From Ignavibacteriales bacterium (GTDB taxonomy: Bacteria > Bacteroidota > Ignavibacteria > Ignavibacteriales > Ignavibacteriaceae): DNA of 64,000 nucleotides. Positions 1-9,068 of this stretch are shown one piece after another (the stretch's first letter is position 1; each line of letters begins with the position of its first letter). The stretch is from assembly GCA_016700155.1 (NCBI GenBank), contig CP065001.1:1-64000 (forward strand), given 5' to 3'. Below the pieces are notes generated by a model that saw only the letters and a program-made list of their open reading frames with translations, made no database searches and was not told where the DNA came from. The translations under genes and the position numbers were made by a program.

Positions 1-1044
1 CCGGATGGAATGGGTACTTCAATTATTTACGGTATGCATGTTTTTGATGCTCAAAACCTTATCATTGCCGGCGGTTCAAGTCTTGTTTCAAGATCAACTG
101 ACGGGGGGGCAACATTCACTCCATTAACAGCTCCTTCGCCCTCAACAACATTATACACTGTGTACTTCCTGGATCACAGTGTAGGTTTTGTCGGCGGTAC
201 ATCAGGAAGAGCCTGGAAAACAACAGACGGCGGATTTACATGGACACTTCTTACCACCGGAACTACACAGGCAATTATTGATTTTAAATTTTTGAATAAT
301 GATAAAGGATGGATGGGCGGCTGGACTGGAACAATGTTATATACTACCGATGGAGGAAATTCCTGGACAGATGCCTCAAGATTCAATTCAATTGGTGATG
401 TGCAGTATATGACAATTGCTAATGGACTGTTATGGACTTGTGGTGAAGCTGGTAACATATTACGCGGTTATGCTGATGCAAGTGTTCCTGTTGAACTCCT
501 GTCATTTAATGCAGCAGTTAGCGGAAATACAGTTCAATTGAATTGGCAGACTGCAAGTGAATTGAACAATTCAGGTTTCGATGTTGAAAGAAAATTATCA
601 GGAGAGCAATTTGAAAAAATCGGATTTGTGCTGGGAAGAGGCACAACATCAGATCTGACAAACTATTCTTTTATTGATGAAAATATTCTGGGAGGAACGG
701 TTACATACAGACTTAAGCAAATTGACTTCGACGGTACTTCAAAATATTCTAATGAAGTGATGGTTGATGTCATTTCTGTTTTCGAATATGCACTGGAACA
801 GAATTATCCAAATCCGTTTAACCCTGTAACCAATATCTCTTATACAATTGCTTCACAATCAAAAGTACTGTTAAAAATATATAACAGCATTGGCGAAGAA
901 GTTGTAACATTGGTTAATGGAGTGAAAGAACCCGGCAGGTATGCGGTATCATTCGATGCAGCATCAGTTTCAAGCGGAGTGTACTTCTACAAATTACAGG
1001 CGGGTGATTTTGTTTCAACAAGAAAAATGGTTCTCCTCAAATAA
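1..1044 (+). CDS. T9SS-targeted Ycf48/BNR-type propeller protein, 5' end cut by window
   Basis: The reading frame is open to the left edge (Pro-Asp-Gly precede the first Met at 10), so this is the C-terminal part of a longer gene. Residues up to about 155 show repeated blocks ending in TTDGG(F/N).WT, the signature of Ycf48/BNR propeller repeats. Then comes the linker VPVELLSF, an Ig/FN3-like stretch with GFDVERK, and a C-terminal type A sorting domain of about 85 residues starting at EQNYPNPFNP and ending in RKMVLLK. In this family the tail is recognised by the type IX secretion machinery at the outer membrane and the protein is released or anchored at the surface. The ligand or function of the propeller cannot be told. 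A strong terminator follows directly, so it is transcribed apart from the next gene. Confidence 0.85.
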   Translation, partial: PDGMGTSIIYGMHVFDAQNLIIAGGSSLVSRSTDGGATFTPLTAPSPSTTLYTVYFLDHSVGFVGGTSGRAWKTTDGGFTWTLLTTGTTQAIIDFKFLNNDKGWMGGWTGTMLYTTDGGNSWTDASRFNSIGDVQYMTIANGLLWTCGEAGNILRGYADASVPVELLSFNAAVSGNTVQLNWQTASELNNSGFDVERKLSGEQFEKIGFVLGRGTTSDLTNYSFIDENILGGTVTYRLKQIDFDGTSKYSNEVMVDVISVFEYALEQNYPNPFNPVTNISYTIASQSKVLLKIYNSIGEEVVTLVNGVKEPGRYAVSFDAASVSSGVYFYKLQAGDFVSTRKMVLLK

Positions 1045-1058
1045 TTAAAGTTGCTTAA

Positions 1059-1091
1059 CAGGGGCGTACAATCCGTGCGCCTCTGTTTTTT
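1059..1091 (+). terminator. Rho-independent terminator
   Basis: An 11-bp stem (arms 1059-1069 and 1075-1085, two G-U pairs) with a 5-nt loop is followed by six T. It lies 15 bp after the stop of the first gene. The remaining part of the gap up to 1336 shows no further gene or site that I can support. Confidence 0.85.
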
Positions 1092-1336
1092 ATAATCGTT
1101 GCTGATAAGCAATTGATAAAAGTTGAAGTCGGGTTCTTTGTTCTTTATATTCAAACACACCACTTATAGAATTGTTCTCAGGTCACAATAAAATTATTAA
1201 TTAAGATAATTAAGTGAACCGGCAGGATGTGTTAATGAAAATTCCGGTTAATAGGATGATAAACCTTGAGCGTAATTCTTGTTGATGCAAATGTTAAATG
1301 CCGGTTCACTGTTATAAAAACCAAAACGAGGCAAGC

Positions 1337-3079
1337 ATGAATACCAGGGCGCTTACACTGATAGTCACAATTATTTCATTAATGGTTCTAAATTTCTCTG
1401 CACATACAAAAGCGCAGGTTCCTGATCCGGCTTTCAACCCTATGACAGCGCCAGGTGCAAAGGGAATAAGTTTAAATGGTCATATACTCTACTGGAATAA
1501 CTCAAGTGGTACGACTTATAATGAGGTTTATTTCAGCCCTGATTCATTACTTGTTGCTAATCTGGATACCTCGGTAAAAGTAAAGAATGGTTATCCATCC
1601 ACAATTTTTAATTCTTTCAATGTGAGTGAATTTGGGGTATTACAGTGGTATACAAAATATTTCTGGCGGGTTGTAGAACACAATTCATCAGGTAGTTCTT
1701 CTTCTGTTCTTTGGAATTTTACTTCAGTTCAATCTTATATTCTAGGTTATGATTTTAACTTTAATACTGGTTTAGATGGATGGCAGATTATTGGACCACA
1801 AGGTATAAGTAATTGGTACTGGTCAAATTCAACTCATACAAACTCGCAGCCGGGAGAAATTGTTTTTCGGTGGGATCCTGTTTTTATCGGGGATTCATAT
1901 ATAATGTCGGGGGAACTTCTTGCCCCAGCAGGATTGAATTTAGGTCTCAGTTTTAATTTTTATGAAGATTGGTGGTCAGATACGGTTATTGTTGGTTGCG
2001 GAATAACATCGGATAATGGTTCAACATGGTCGACAGTTTGGGATCTTCATGCAACAGGGAATGTCGGACCTGAAATGGTGATAATGGAAATTGAAGTGCC
2101 AGGAAATTTCAGGATTGGATTTTTTTACACAGGAAATTCGGACTTTATAGACTTCTTATATGTTGACAATATTATTATGGGAACGGCACTCACTCCGGCA
2201 ACACCCCCCTATTTCTTACAGGCAAATGCAAGTGATTCAATACCGAAAGTAATTGTTAGTTGGGAACCCGGAGGCGCTCCCTCGGGGCTATATGGTTATG
2301 AACTTCAAAGAAAAATTGGATTACCTTCAAGCAACAATCCGTTTATAACTGTTGCCACAACTGATTTAGGTCCTCGCATATTTGAAGATTACAATGTAGT
2401 GCAAAATCAAACATATACTTATCGGGTAAAATCATTGATTATTGGTGCTGACAGTCATTATGGTAATGAGGCCACTGCCTACGTTCCGGCAATTGTTCCG
2501 GTAGAGTTAGTCAGTTTCAATGCAAACATTATTGAAGCCGGTGTGAATTTGAATTGGACTACAGCAACAGAAACAAACAACAGAGGATTTGATGTAGAGA
2601 GGAAGCGAGTCGTCAGTCTGCAGTCTTCAGTCAGCAATACTGAATGGGAAAGAATTGGTTTTGTTGAAGGAAGAGGAACAAGCACAGAAGCACAAACCTA
2701 TTCGTTTGTTGATGAAGAGGTGTCATCGGGAAAGTATCAGTTCAGATTAAAACAGATAGACTTTGATGGAAGTTATGAGTATTCAAATGTAGTTGAAGTT
2801 GATGTAAATCTTATAACGGAATTCTTACTTGAGCAGAATTATCCAAATCCATTTAACCCGACAACAAAGATAAGCTGGCAATTGCCAGTCGGTAGCTATC
2901 AAACAATAAAGGTGTATGATGTATTGGGAAATGAAGTTGCCACAGTTGCTGATGAATACAGAGAAGCGGGAAAATATGAGATAGAGTTTGAAGCAGGTAA
3001 CTTATCAAGCGGAGTTTATTACTATCAACTTTTATCAGGTGATTTGTTACTAACAAAAAAAATGCTTTTACTTAAATAA
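1337..3079 (+). CDS. T9SS-targeted protein with jelly-roll (MAM/choice-of-anchor-like) and FN3-like domains
   Basis: The open frame begins at 1298, but the ATG at 1337 is preferred: it has GAGG 5 nt upstream and gives a proper signal peptide (MNTRALTLI... with cleavage near KAQ-VPDP, residue 28). Residues about 30-130 look like an Ig/FN3-type domain, about 130-285 like a beta jelly-roll (GLDGWQIIGP, ending FLYVDNIIMG) as in choice-of-anchor modules, then an FN3-like domain with YELQRK. The linker VPVELVSF and a type A sorting domain (EQNYPNPFNP ... KKMLLLK) finish the protein. Its last 450 bp or so are almost identical at DNA level to the next two genes, whereas the N-terminal domains are unrelated. 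Likely an exported surface or extracellular protein; specific role unknown. Confidence 0.85.
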   Translation: MNTRALTLIVTIISLMVLNFSAHTKAQVPDPAFNPMTAPGAKGISLNGHILYWNNSSGTTYNEVYFSPDSLLVANLDTSVKVKNGYPSTIFNSFNVSEFGVLQWYTKYFWRVVEHNSSGSSSSVLWNFTSVQSYILGYDFNFNTGLDGWQIIGPQGISNWYWSNSTHTNSQPGEIVFRWDPVFIGDSYIMSGELLAPAGLNLGLSFNFYEDWWSDTVIVGCGITSDNGSTWSTVWDLHATGNVGPEMVIMEIEVPGNFRIGFFYTGNSDFIDFLYVDNIIMGTALTPATPPYFLQANASDSIPKVIVSWEPGGAPSGLYGYELQRKIGLPSSNNPFITVATTDLGPRIFEDYNVVQNQTYTYRVKSLIIGADSHYGNEATAYVPAIVPVELVSFNANIIEAGVNLNWTTATETNNRGFDVERKRVVSLQSSVSNTEWERIGFVEGRGTSTEAQTYSFVDEEVSSGKYQFRLKQIDFDGSYEYSNVVEVDVNLITEFLLEQNYPNPFNPTTKISWQLPVGSYQTIKVYDVLGNEVATVADEYREAGKYEIEFEAGNLSSGVYYYQLLSGDLLLTKKMLLLK

Positions 3080-3142
3080 TCTAAGTTTTCAAGACTTGTA
3101 ATTATTAGTTATATCACTCTAATTCATAAATGCGGGGAAAAA

Positions 3143-4894
3143 ATGAGAAAGATAATTTCAATTATTCTATTCATCTCTGTTCTGACAGACGCACAAATAG
3201 TTTTTGAGCCCACCTATAATTTATCAAACACTCCGAGTGCAACTTCGGATTACCACTCGGTTTATTCATTTGATATGTTCTACTATGTTGTTTGGGGTGA
3301 TAACGGCGAAATAAAGTTTAAAGGTTCAAACAACTGGGGTTTAAGTTGGACCAGTAATGTTACAATTTCAAACACATCAAATATTTGCGGGTACCCTGTT
3401 ATTGCTGGTGTTAGTATGAATAATATTTATGTTCTCTATCACACTTTAGCTGCGGGCGGGAATTATGAAATAGTATTTCAGCATTCTACCAATAGCGGCT
3501 CGTCCTGGTCCGCGATGCAAAAAATTTCCGGAACGGCATCCGCAATTACACCGCAGCTGATTTTAATTGGATATACCTTGTACGCAGTCTGGGAGGAAAG
3601 ACCAAATAATAATTATGAAATTTATTTTTCAAAATATTCCATTCTTAATAATACCTGGTCAGTTCCGCAGAATATTTCAAATACATCTACAACCTCAAGA
3701 TGGGTACAACTTCAGGGTGATGGGCAAAATCTGTATTGCGCGTGGATAGAAACTTCGACTTATCCTCTCAGCGATATTTACTTCTGCAAATCCACAAACG
3801 GGGGTGATAACTGGACAACACCAGCTAATATCACAAATGATGACCGTCCACAAAACAGAATTTTTATGAAGTATGATTACACAAATAGACTATACATTGC
3901 GTCAGATGATATTATAACATTTAATTTTGATGAAATATATTTATTAAAAACATCAGATGGTGGAGAGACCTGGTCAACTCCCATTAACATCACAAACAAT
4001 TCCGGTAATTCAAATACTCCCTGTATTGAAACACTTGGAGACCACATTTTTTTCACCTGGTCTGATAATACACATTCAGCACCGGCTTACGATAACTCTG
4101 ATATCTTTTACAAATTATCTTTTGATGGTGGTATTACATGGATTGATTCAATGAATCTTTCGAACAATTCCGAAACATCATCACGACCACGCATTTGTTA
4201 TGGATGGGATGGTCCAATCCCGGCTCCGTATATAAGACAAACTGTTGTTTGGTATGACTATTCTACTGGTGATGCAGAACTGCTTGCAAGAAACGGAATA
4301 TACCAGTTTGTCCCGGTTGAACTTGTTTCATTCACAGCATCAGTAGATAAAAATAATGTTGGACTCAAGTGGGTCACCGCCACAGAAATAAACAACAGGG
4401 GATTTGATGTAGAGAAGAGAATAGCAGGCAGTAGTCAATATTCATCAGGCAATAATGATTGGCGTTCGATAGGATTCGTTGAAGGAAAAGGAACAACCAC
4501 AGAAGCGCAATCATATTCGTTTGTAGATGAAGAAGTAATGACAGGAAAATATCAGTATAGATTAAAACAGATAGACTTTGATGGAAGTTATGAGTATTCA
4601 AATGTAGTTGAAGTGGAAGTGAATCTTATAACGGAATTCTTACTTGAGCAGAATTATCCAAATCCATTTAACCCGACAACAAAGATAAGCTGGCAATTGC
4701 CAGTCGGTAGCTTTCAAACAATAAAGGTGTATGATGTATTGGGAAATGAAGTAGCCACACTTGTTGATGAATATAGAGAAGCAGGAAAATATGAGATAGA
4801 GTTTGAAGCAGGTAACTTATCAAGCGGAGTTTACTTTTATAAACTGCAAACAGAAAGTTTTATTCAGGTAAGGAAGTTGACCGTATTAAAATAA
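3143..4894 (+). CDS. T9SS-targeted sialidase-like (BNR) propeller protein
   Basis: Signal peptide residues 1-18 (MRKIISIILFISVLTDAQ). Residues about 20-390 contain repeated BNR/Asp-box motifs (S.NGG..W, TSDGGETW, SFDGGITW) spaced by beta-strand-rich sequence, as in sialidase-fold six-bladed propellers; I do not see the arginine triad and FRIP motif needed to call a sialidase. The linker VPVELVSF at about 391 leads into the shared C-terminal cassette and type A sorting domain (EQNYPNPFNP ... VRKLTVLK). CGGGGAA lies just upstream of the ATG as a Shine-Dalgarno. The next gene starts 12 bp after its stop, so the two are probably co-transcribed. Exported, function of the propeller unknown. Confidence 0.85.
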   Translation: MRKIISIILFISVLTDAQIVFEPTYNLSNTPSATSDYHSVYSFDMFYYVVWGDNGEIKFKGSNNWGLSWTSNVTISNTSNICGYPVIAGVSMNNIYVLYHTLAAGGNYEIVFQHSTNSGSSWSAMQKISGTASAITPQLILIGYTLYAVWEERPNNNYEIYFSKYSILNNTWSVPQNISNTSTTSRWVQLQGDGQNLYCAWIETSTYPLSDIYFCKSTNGGDNWTTPANITNDDRPQNRIFMKYDYTNRLYIASDDIITFNFDEIYLLKTSDGGETWSTPINITNNSGNSNTPCIETLGDHIFFTWSDNTHSAPAYDNSDIFYKLSFDGGITWIDSMNLSNNSETSSRPRICYGWDGPIPAPYIRQTVVWYDYSTGDAELLARNGIYQFVPVELVSFTASVDKNNVGLKWVTATEINNRGFDVEKRIAGSSQYSSGNNDWRSIGFVEGKGTTTEAQSYSFVDEEVMTGKYQYRLKQIDFDGSYEYSNVVEVEVNLITEFLLEQNYPNPFNPTTKISWQLPVGSFQTIKVYDVLGNEVATLVDEYREAGKYEIEFEAGNLSSGVYFYKLQTESFIQVRKLTVLK

Positions 4895-4905
4895 TGGGGT
4901 GATTT

Positions 4906-6432
4906 ATGAGAATGAAGGTAATATTGGGCATTATTCTATTTTCAACAATTACTAATGCCCAATGGATACAACAAAACAGTGGAACAACACTCAATCTAAA
5001 TGATGTTTCATTTTTAACTGATCAGATTGGTTTCGTTACAGGGGACTTTAGTTCTTTTCTTAGAACTACTAATTATGGCGAGGATTGGCTTAACCTTTCA
5101 TTCTCGGCTTATAGTTTATCAAGAGTTTTCAGGGTGAATCAAAATCAATTGTTTATAGTTGGATATAATTATAATCAAGGTGTCACCAACATTTATAAAT
5201 CAACAAATAATGGAATTGACTGGGTTAATCAATTAGGAATACCCTTTGAATGGGCTTATGATATGGCTTACAATGGTCCCGAATATGGAATCGTTACCGG
5301 TGGTTTAACAGTTGTGACAACAAATGGAGGAACTAATTGGCAGCAAATTCTGGGGATGCCTCTGGGGACTTTTTATGGTGTCTCCTATCCTTTACCTGAT
5401 CGGATAATTATAGTTGGACAAAATGGTAGTATATATAGAAGCACCGATTATGGATTTACCTGGCAACAAAGGACAAGTAATACAACTGCACAATTAAATG
5501 ATGTAAGCATTATTTCAACCGGAACCGGATTTGCTGTCGGTAACCAGGGAACAATATTAAAAACAATAAATACTGGTTCAACCTGGTCAGTATTATCGAG
5601 TGGTGTGAATACAAAATTAAATGGAGTACATACAATTGATTCATTCAACGCATTTATTGTTGGCGATAATGGATTAATTTTAAGAACAACAAATTCCGGC
5701 AGCAATTGGGTGATTCAACAAAGCGGAATAAATTCTACTCTTAATGCAGTGCTGTTTATTGATACTCTTCGGGGATGGATAGTTGGTAATAGTGGTATTA
5801 TACTTTCTACTAATAATTCAGGACTGCCAGTAGAGATCTTAAGTTTTAATGCAGAAGCAACTGGCAAAGGAAATATTCTGTTTTGGATAACAGCAACCGA
5901 AACAAACAACCGGGGATTTGATGTAGAGAAGAGAATAGTAGGCAGTAGGCAATATTTATTAGGCAATGATGATTGGCGTTCGATAGGATTTGTTGAAGGG
6001 AAAGGAACAACAACAGAAGCACAATCATATTCTTATATAGACGAAAAAGTGATAGCAGGCAAGTATCAATACAGATTAAAACAGATAGATTTTGATGGAA
6101 GTTATGAGTATTCAAATGTAGTTGAAGTTGAAGTAAATCTTATAACAGAATTTGTACTAGAGCAGAATTATCCAAATCCATTTAACCCGACAACAAAGAT
6201 TGGATTTTCAATTCCAACAGTCACTCTTCGACAGGCTCAGAGTGACACGAGGGTGACATTAAAAGTGTTTGATGTATTGGGAAATGAAGTTGCCACATTA
6301 GTAGATGAATATAGAGAAGCAGGAAAATATGAGATAGAGTTTGATGCAGGTAACCTTTCAAGCGGAGTTTACTACTATCAATTGAAGGCAGGAAGTTTTA
6401 CACAAATCCGGAAAATGATTCTGATAAAATAA
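4906..6432 (+). CDS. T9SS-targeted Ycf48-like propeller protein
   Basis: Signal peptide of about 18 residues (MRMKVILGIILFSTITNAQ). At least six Ycf48-type repeats follow (for example GTILKTINTGSTW, GLILRTTNSGSNW, GIILSTNNSG), a seven-bladed propeller fold otherwise known from the photosystem II assembly factor but very common in secreted Bacteroidota/Ignavibacteria proteins with no link to photosynthesis. Then PVEILSF, the shared cassette and a sorting domain (EQNYPNPFNP ... RKMILIK). The sorting domain is longer than in the two genes before it: about 11 residues (around TVTLRQAQSDTR) are added where a palindromic repeat sits in the DNA at 6220-6246. GGGGTGA precedes the ATG. Exported; role unknown. 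Confidence 0.85.
   Translation: MRMKVILGIILFSTITNAQWIQQNSGTTLNLNDVSFLTDQIGFVTGDFSSFLRTTNYGEDWLNLSFSAYSLSRVFRVNQNQLFIVGYNYNQGVTNIYKSTNNGIDWVNQLGIPFEWAYDMAYNGPEYGIVTGGLTVVTTNGGTNWQQILGMPLGTFYGVSYPLPDRIIIVGQNGSIYRSTDYGFTWQQRTSNTTAQLNDVSIISTGTGFAVGNQGTILKTINTGSTWSVLSSGVNTKLNGVHTIDSFNAFIVGDNGLILRTTNSGSNWVIQQSGINSTLNAVLFIDTLRGWIVGNSGIILSTNNSGLPVEILSFNAEATGKGNILFWITATETNNRGFDVEKRIVGSRQYLLGNDDWRSIGFVEGKGTTTEAQSYSYIDEKVIAGKYQYRLKQIDFDGSYEYSNVVEVEVNLITEFVLEQNYPNPFNPTTKIGFSIPTVTLRQAQSDTRVTLKVFDVLGNEVATLVDEYREAGKYEIEFDAGNLSSGVYYYQLKAGSFTQIRKMILIK
6220..6246 (+). repeat. Palindromic repeat inserted in a coding region
   Basis: Perfect 8-bp inverted repeat GTCACTCT / AGAGTGAC around an 11-nt loop holding TCGACAGGCTC. 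The core CTTCGACAGGCTCAG recurs in the intergenic copy at 8970. Compared with the two paralogous genes upstream, the encoded sorting domain here has about 11 extra in-frame residues at exactly this place. Confidence 0.6.
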
Positions 6433-6479
6433 TTTTTCAAAAATCAAAATGATTGAATTTTTGGTTTGGAGTAATAACT

Positions 6480-8897
6480 ATGAATTTCGATAAATTCAGA
6501 ATCAATATTTACCATATAATCATAATATTTGTACTAATTACTTCTATTTTATTCTCACAGAATAAATGGGAAAGATTAAGTAGTATTTCCGGCGGTAATG
6601 TTCGAGCAATCTTAATTCAGGATGACGGTAATATATTTATCGGAACTGACTATGGGGGGTTATATAGGTTTAGTAAAAACATAGACGCGTGGGTTCTAGT
6701 AAATGACTCATTGAAAAATAATAATATAAGATTCATTGGTGAAGATTTTATCGGGAGCCTATATCTAGCTTCATGGGGTACAGGGGGTTTAATCAGATCA
6801 TCAAATGAGGGGTCATCTTGGCATTCCACTAGCATTACGAGTAGCATATATTGTTTTAAAAAAGATAACTTAAACCAACAACTTATCTCTGGATCAAACG
6901 GAATTGTCTATATATCCACGGATAACGGAGTAAACTGGGCTATAGATACTGTCACAAAATCAACCGATTATATTTTGTCAATTGATGTTGATGAAAATGG
7001 AATAGTTTACGCTTCATCATCGGATGGAATTTTTAAACGGATATCAAAAAATAATTGGAATAGGATAGATCAATCCTTTGAAAATTCATATGTGCCGAGA
7101 TTACGTATTCATAATAATATTTTATACTGCGTTGTCCGGGTTGGTTCTAATAATAACATAATTTACAAAAGCACTGATTATGGTCAATCATGGAATCTAC
7201 TTTATCGATTCGCTATGTTGAATCAGACTAATTATATCGAAGAGATAGAATTTGATTCATCTGGGAATATGTATGCTGGACTTTCTTACAATGGAATTTA
7301 TAAATCTCCTAATGGTGGTCAGGGGTTTAGTAAACTGACAAATTTTATTTTTATGTCTGTCAACTTTATCAAATTTGAAGCATTGAATAATACACTTTAT
7401 GTAGGAACAGATGGTGGAGGATTCTTTTATTCAAATGATCAAGGAAACTCCTGGCATTCTAACAACACGAACATTCATAATGTGAGGATTTCTGATATTG
7501 CAGTTGGAAAGGAAGATCAGATTTTTATTGGCAGTATCTGGTATCAGGGATTAATCCATAGTTCAAATAATTATGGAGTATCCTGGAGCGGTACGAATAT
7601 TGGAGCAGCAGATTGGGGTGATCTTAATGGATTGCAGACTGATAAATTAGGAAATGTTTACGTTGCCGTGAATAATAGAGTGTACAAATACAACTTCGGG
7701 CAAAAACAGTTTGACCCTATTCAGTATTTTGAAGGATTAAATAACATCTCAACCGACGGCAAAGAATCAATCTACATAATTACGGACTACAAAATGTATC
7801 AATTAACAAACTCTGGGACAGTCCTGAGAGAATTAGTGTCTAAACCATTTAGCAACTCAATCTATGGTAAAACTTACTCTGATTCTGAGGGAAGACTTTT
7901 TTTAGCTTATCATCAGAATGTAAATGGCAATTTAAAAACCATGTGTTTTATGAGCCCTGATACAGGAAGAACCTGGGGTCAATTATTGGAGCTTGAACAT
8001 ACATCGATTGAAGGAATTGTTATAGATTCTAGCGATAATATTTACATGGCATGTTCAAATTTTACGGGTTTATTAAAGTCAACCGATCATGGTCAAACCT
8101 GGTCAGAAATAATTCAATATTCCGTATATGATATTCTAATCGACTCATTAAATAATATTTATATTACGACAGGTTATGATATTCGTAAAAGTTCAAATGG
8201 TGGCACATCCTGGCAAACACTCACGCATTTTTCGGATCAAAAATTTTATACGAAACTGGCGATTACGCAACGAGGGAATTTAATCGCTAGTGTTGATCAT
8301 GATGGTTTGTACAAGTATCTTGATGTGAGTTATCCGGTTGTCATTAAAGATTTACAATGTATTTTGTCAGATAATCTCGTGACCCTTTCCTGGTCTACTG
8401 AGGATGACTGTAAAAATCTTGGATTCGAGGTTGAGAGATTAAAAGATAGTTCAAACTGGTCAACTATAGCATTTGTATCTGGGAATCAAAATGATTCTGC
8501 AATTTTTAAACATTATTCGATTTCAGATACATTAAATTTTGAAGGCAATTATTCATATCGTTTAAAACAAATTTCAACTGATAGTCGAATTAGTTATAGT
8601 GAAAAGATCGAAACCCAGTATATTATCCAGGTTTTCAGTTTTGAGTTAAAACAAAACTTTCCAAATCCTTTTAATTCGTCAACCATAATAAAATATGTTG
8701 TTGAGACCGAATCAAAAATTGAATTAACTGTCTATGATCTACTGGGTCGATTAGTGAAAATTCTTGTTCGGGAAAGCCAAAAGCCAGGGAATTATGAAGT
8801 AAATTTTGATGGCAAAGATCTGGCGACAGGAGTATACTTTTATAATTTGAGATATGGAAATTATCAAGCAACTAAAAAAATGTTGATGATTAAATGA
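6480..8897 (+). CDS. T9SS-targeted two-propeller BNR protein
   Basis: The frame opens at 6453, but the ATG at 6480 has GGAG 8 nt upstream and directly precedes a signal peptide (hydrophobic residues about 10-27, ending ILFSQ). About 600 residues of BNR/propeller repeats follow (STDNGVNW, STDYGQSW, SNDQGNSW, STDHGQTW, SSNGGTSW), enough for two propellers, resembling periplasmic sensor-type or ligand-binding propellers. An Ig-like domain with GFEVERL and a type A sorting domain (KQNFPNPFNSST ... KKMLMIK) end the protein. Unlike the three genes before it, its C-terminal cassette is diverged, so it was not part of the recent homogenisation. Exported, function unknown. Confidence 0.85.
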   Translation: MNFDKFRINIYHIIIIFVLITSILFSQNKWERLSSISGGNVRAILIQDDGNIFIGTDYGGLYRFSKNIDAWVLVNDSLKNNNIRFIGEDFIGSLYLASWGTGGLIRSSNEGSSWHSTSITSSIYCFKKDNLNQQLISGSNGIVYISTDNGVNWAIDTVTKSTDYILSIDVDENGIVYASSSDGIFKRISKNNWNRIDQSFENSYVPRLRIHNNILYCVVRVGSNNNIIYKSTDYGQSWNLLYRFAMLNQTNYIEEIEFDSSGNMYAGLSYNGIYKSPNGGQGFSKLTNFIFMSVNFIKFEALNNTLYVGTDGGGFFYSNDQGNSWHSNNTNIHNVRISDIAVGKEDQIFIGSIWYQGLIHSSNNYGVSWSGTNIGAADWGDLNGLQTDKLGNVYVAVNNRVYKYNFGQKQFDPIQYFEGLNNISTDGKESIYIITDYKMYQLTNSGTVLRELVSKPFSNSIYGKTYSDSEGRLFLAYHQNVNGNLKTMCFMSPDTGRTWGQLLELEHTSIEGIVIDSSDNIYMACSNFTGLLKSTDHGQTWSEIIQYSVYDILIDSLNNIYITTGYDIRKSSNGGTSWQTLTHFSDQKFYTKLAITQRGNLIASVDHDGLYKYLDVSYPVVIKDLQCILSDNLVTLSWSTEDDCKNLGFEVERLKDSSNWSTIAFVSGNQNDSAIFKHYSISDTLNFEGNYSYRLKQISTDSRISYSEKIETQYIIQVFSFELKQNFPNPFNSSTIIKYVVETESKIELTVYDLLGRLVKILVRESQKPGNYEVNFDGKDLATGVYFYNLRYGNYQATKKMLMIK

Positions 8898-8935
8898 TGT
8901 AATCATTTAATCAGAAATCCCTTTGGGAATTCTGA
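8891..8935 (+). terminator. Two stem-loops after the T9SS gene array, possible terminator
   Basis: First stem 8891-8898 / 8902-8909 is a perfect 8-bp pair with a 3-nt loop and overlaps the stop codon; second stem 8911-8921 / 8925-8935 is 11 bp with one mismatch and a TTT loop. There is no T tract, so this may be a Rho-dependent site or mRNA 3' end protector. Confidence 0.45.
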
Positions 8936-8969
8936 TCAAATAGTCCAAAATAAAAATGAGGATGCCGGG

Positions 8970-8990
8970 CTTCGACAGGCTCAGCCTGAC
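8970..8990 (+). repeat. Interspersed palindromic repeat
   Basis: CAGGCTCAGCCTG (8976-8988) is a perfect odd palindrome inside CTTCGACAGGCTCAGCCTGAC. The left half matches the element inside the coding region at 6220-6246. It looks like a REP-type dispersed element; only these two copies were seen in the window. Confidence 0.55.
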
Positions 8991-9068
8991 ATCTTCTAAC
9001 TTTTTTCAATTCAAATTATCACTCCATACTTTTTATTAAATTTATCACATCAAAAAAAATATTCTTAA

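Noticed and set aside
3143..4894. Annotation as sialidase
   Set aside because: Asp-box repeats are present, but the arginine triad and FRIP-type motif were not found; kept as sialidase-like propeller.
4906..6432. Photosystem II assembly factor Ycf48
   Set aside because: The repeats are of that type, but the signal peptide and T9SS tail show a secreted protein, with no photosystem genes nearby.
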